DNA from: Streptomyces sp. PsTaAH-137
GTDB taxonomy: Bacteria; Actinomycetota; Actinomycetes; Streptomycetales; Streptomycetaceae
Direction: 5' to 3'
Assembly: GCF_003259365.1 (NCBI RefSeq)
Contig: NZ_QLLY01000029.1
Coordinates: forward strand, 15,887-77,822
DNA: 61,936 nucleotides
Shown here in pieces: positions 61,801-61,936 of this stretch. The notes beneath the pieces are model-generated. The model was given only the letters and a program-made list of their open reading frames with translations, did not search any database and had not been told where the DNA came from. How positions within the stretch are numbered: position 1 is the first letter of the stretch; every line of letters starts with the position of its first letter. Position numbers and translations under genes: made by a program.

Positions 61801-61936
61801 GACACCAGGGCGATGTTGCGGACCTGGGAGGTCAGGTTGTCCGCCATGAAGTTGACGTTGTCGGTGAGGTCCTTCCAGACGCCGGAGACGCCTCGGACCT
61901 GGGCGCGGCCGCCCAACTGGCCCTCGGTGCCCACCT
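58836..61936 (-). CDS. Hybrid sensor histidine kinase with HAMP repeats (OsaA-like), 5' end outside the window
   Basis: At least 1032 residues are visible; the N-terminus lies beyond the right edge. Order: four 92-residue HAMP-repeat units (RVAREVGTEGxLGG...GEILELKxTINTMV), a GAF domain (about 375-540; YGAFFLAEPDE...VIIPILFEDKLLGVIELAS), a coiled coil (LQERSNELQRQQAELQ), HisKA with SHELRTPLNSL, HATPase (NLLSNAIKFT, DTGIGIA, GGTGLGLSIS), an acidic linker, and a receiver domain (VLIVDDDIRNVFALT, VLMDIMMPEMDGYE, LTAKAM, PKPVD). Repeated HAMP units relay conformational signals, in fungal homologs for osmosensing. Phosphotransfer to the adjacent OsaB-like regulator is inferred. Confidence 0.9.
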   Translation of the reverse strand, partial: VGTEGQLGGRAQVRGVSGVWKDLTDNVNFMADNLTSQVRNIALVSTAVAQGDLGKKITVEAKGEILELKSTINTMVDQLSAFADEVTRVAREVGTEGNLGGQAQVRGVSGVWKDLTDNVNFMASNLTSQVRNIAQVTTAVAQGDLSKKISVDARGEILELKDTVNTMVEQLRGFADEVTRVAREVGTDGRLGGRATVHGVSGVWKDLTDNVNYMADNLTSQVRNIAQVATAVAQGDLSKKIDVDARGEILELKTTINTMVDTLSSFSSEVTRVAREVGSEGQLGGQARVEGVYGTWKRLTTNVNELASNLTTQVRAIAEVASAVTSGDMSRSITVETQGEVAELKNNINLMVANLRETTRAKDWLESNLARLAALMQGHRDLMEVADLILRELTPLVNAQYGAFFLAEPDEGDTPIRPAIPTKGLAYIAGYASAAASVVDTGGMPVHGLVRQAALEKKRILVEDAPPDYIKINSGLGEAAPASVVIIPILFEDKLLGVIELASFSRFSDVHLAFFDQFVNTIGVAINTIIANSRTESLLGESQRLATQLQERSNELQRQQAELQRSNAELEEKAALLATSSQYKSEFLANMSHELRTPLNSLLILARLLSDNPDGHLNDQEVQFATTIHRSGSDLLQLINDILDLSKIEAGRMDVRPKKLPLIKLLDYVHATFRPITLDRGLAFEVTVGEDVPREMFSDEQRLQQILRNLLSNAIKFTANGKVELRVARVKDPEHQYVRDSDDLIAFAVSDTGIGIARDKLPVIFEAFQQADGTTNRKYGGTGLGLSISREIAGLLGGRIIAESEPGHGSTFTLYVPVRHPSHEPHEPVAEPGQIAAHGGQRPVLVPEQQTMAPDSYPLHEQEDNWPTPTKLEQWKAGRAGQVLAGRRVLIVDDDIRNVFALTHVLGRVGMPVLYAENGREGIDTLELNPDIELVLMDIMMPEMDGYETISVIRATPQWAGLPIVALTAKAMPGDREKSIAKGANDYVPKPVDVDQLLTVVCDLLSPDATAGDTTDSGTPHEGESVAPPTLE
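60831..61936 (-). repeat. Four tandem 276-bp coding repeats (HAMP units)
   Basis: The kinase N-terminal half repeats every 92 codons: unit boundaries near 61934, 61658, 61382 and 61106 down to 60831. Units share near-identical protein (VSGVWKDLTDNVN, NLTSQVRNIA, VAQGDL) and closely similar DNA; the last unit is the most divergent (VYGTWKRLTTNVN). More units may lie beyond the edge. Confidence 0.85.

Overview
The window is a core chromosomal segment of a high-GC actinomycete, almost certainly a Streptomyces. GC is high throughout, with strong third-position G/C bias and many GTG starts. The genes and their order, from ndk-mreB through rne, obgE, proB/proA, nadD, leuS, comEA/EC and lepA, match what I recall of the Streptomyces coelicolor SCO2612 to SCO2561 interval. 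Family and ortholog names come from memory of motifs and synteny; no search was run.

Layout. 0-7.3 kb: ndk, then the cell-shape and spore-wall cluster mreB-mreC-mreD-mrdA(PBP2)-rodA, with an apparently unannotated 29-residue Tyr-rich ORF translationally coupled between mreD and mrdA. 7.4-18 kb: a CYTH/CHAD protein; a radical SAM protein (TIGR03960 type) and its usual partner (TIGR03936/DUF2344), split apart by a TerD-like gene and a hydrophobic repeat protein; then a very long RNase E/G with repetitive basic arms. 18-24 kb: a secreted phospholipase-D-like protein, rplU-rpmA-obgE, and a convergent membrane CDP-glycerol-type glycopolymer polymerase. 24-34.7 kb: proB, a conserved small protein, proA, two related single-pass membrane proteins, an M48 protease, two one-helix microproteins, nadD, an LCP-family protein (probably PdtA), rsfS and a histidine phosphatase. 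34.8-39.3 kb: two identical tRNA-Ala(GGC) genes flank about 4.4 kb carrying a divergent regulator/MFS exporter pair, two zinc-ribbon proteins and a GT87-like membrane glycosyltransferase. 39.4-42.2 kb: a translationally coupled redox pair, a NuoF-like flavoprotein fused to a ferredoxin plus a diheme, NOX/ferric-reductase-like membrane protein. 42.4-56 kb: leuS with a Leu-codon leader peptide and attenuator, a coiled-coil membrane protein, DegV, comEA-comEC, a YceI protein, holA, rpsT and lepA. 56-61.9 kb: a long-chain acyl-CoA synthetase, then an OsaB-like response regulator and an OsaA-like hybrid kinase that runs off the right edge.

Themes. Cell-envelope genes recur (MreBCD/PBP2/RodA, glycopolymer polymerase, LCP ligase, small membrane proteins), interleaved with translation and ribosome-biogenesis genes (rplU, rpmA, obgE, rsfS, leuS, rpsT, lepA). 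About ten genes have a TANNNT -10 box 6-8 nt before the start codon, suggesting leaderless transcripts. Most convergent gene ends share long, near-perfect bidirectional hairpins. Short GC-rich interspersed repeats of a kind I associate with Streptomyces occur in intergenic spacers, and one lies inside comEC.

The candidates I rate most interesting are the mreD-mrdA microprotein, the repeat membrane protein inside the radical SAM pair, the NuoF-ferredoxin/diheme redox module, the leuS attenuator, and the paired membrane proteins sharing an SVVFDE tail motif.
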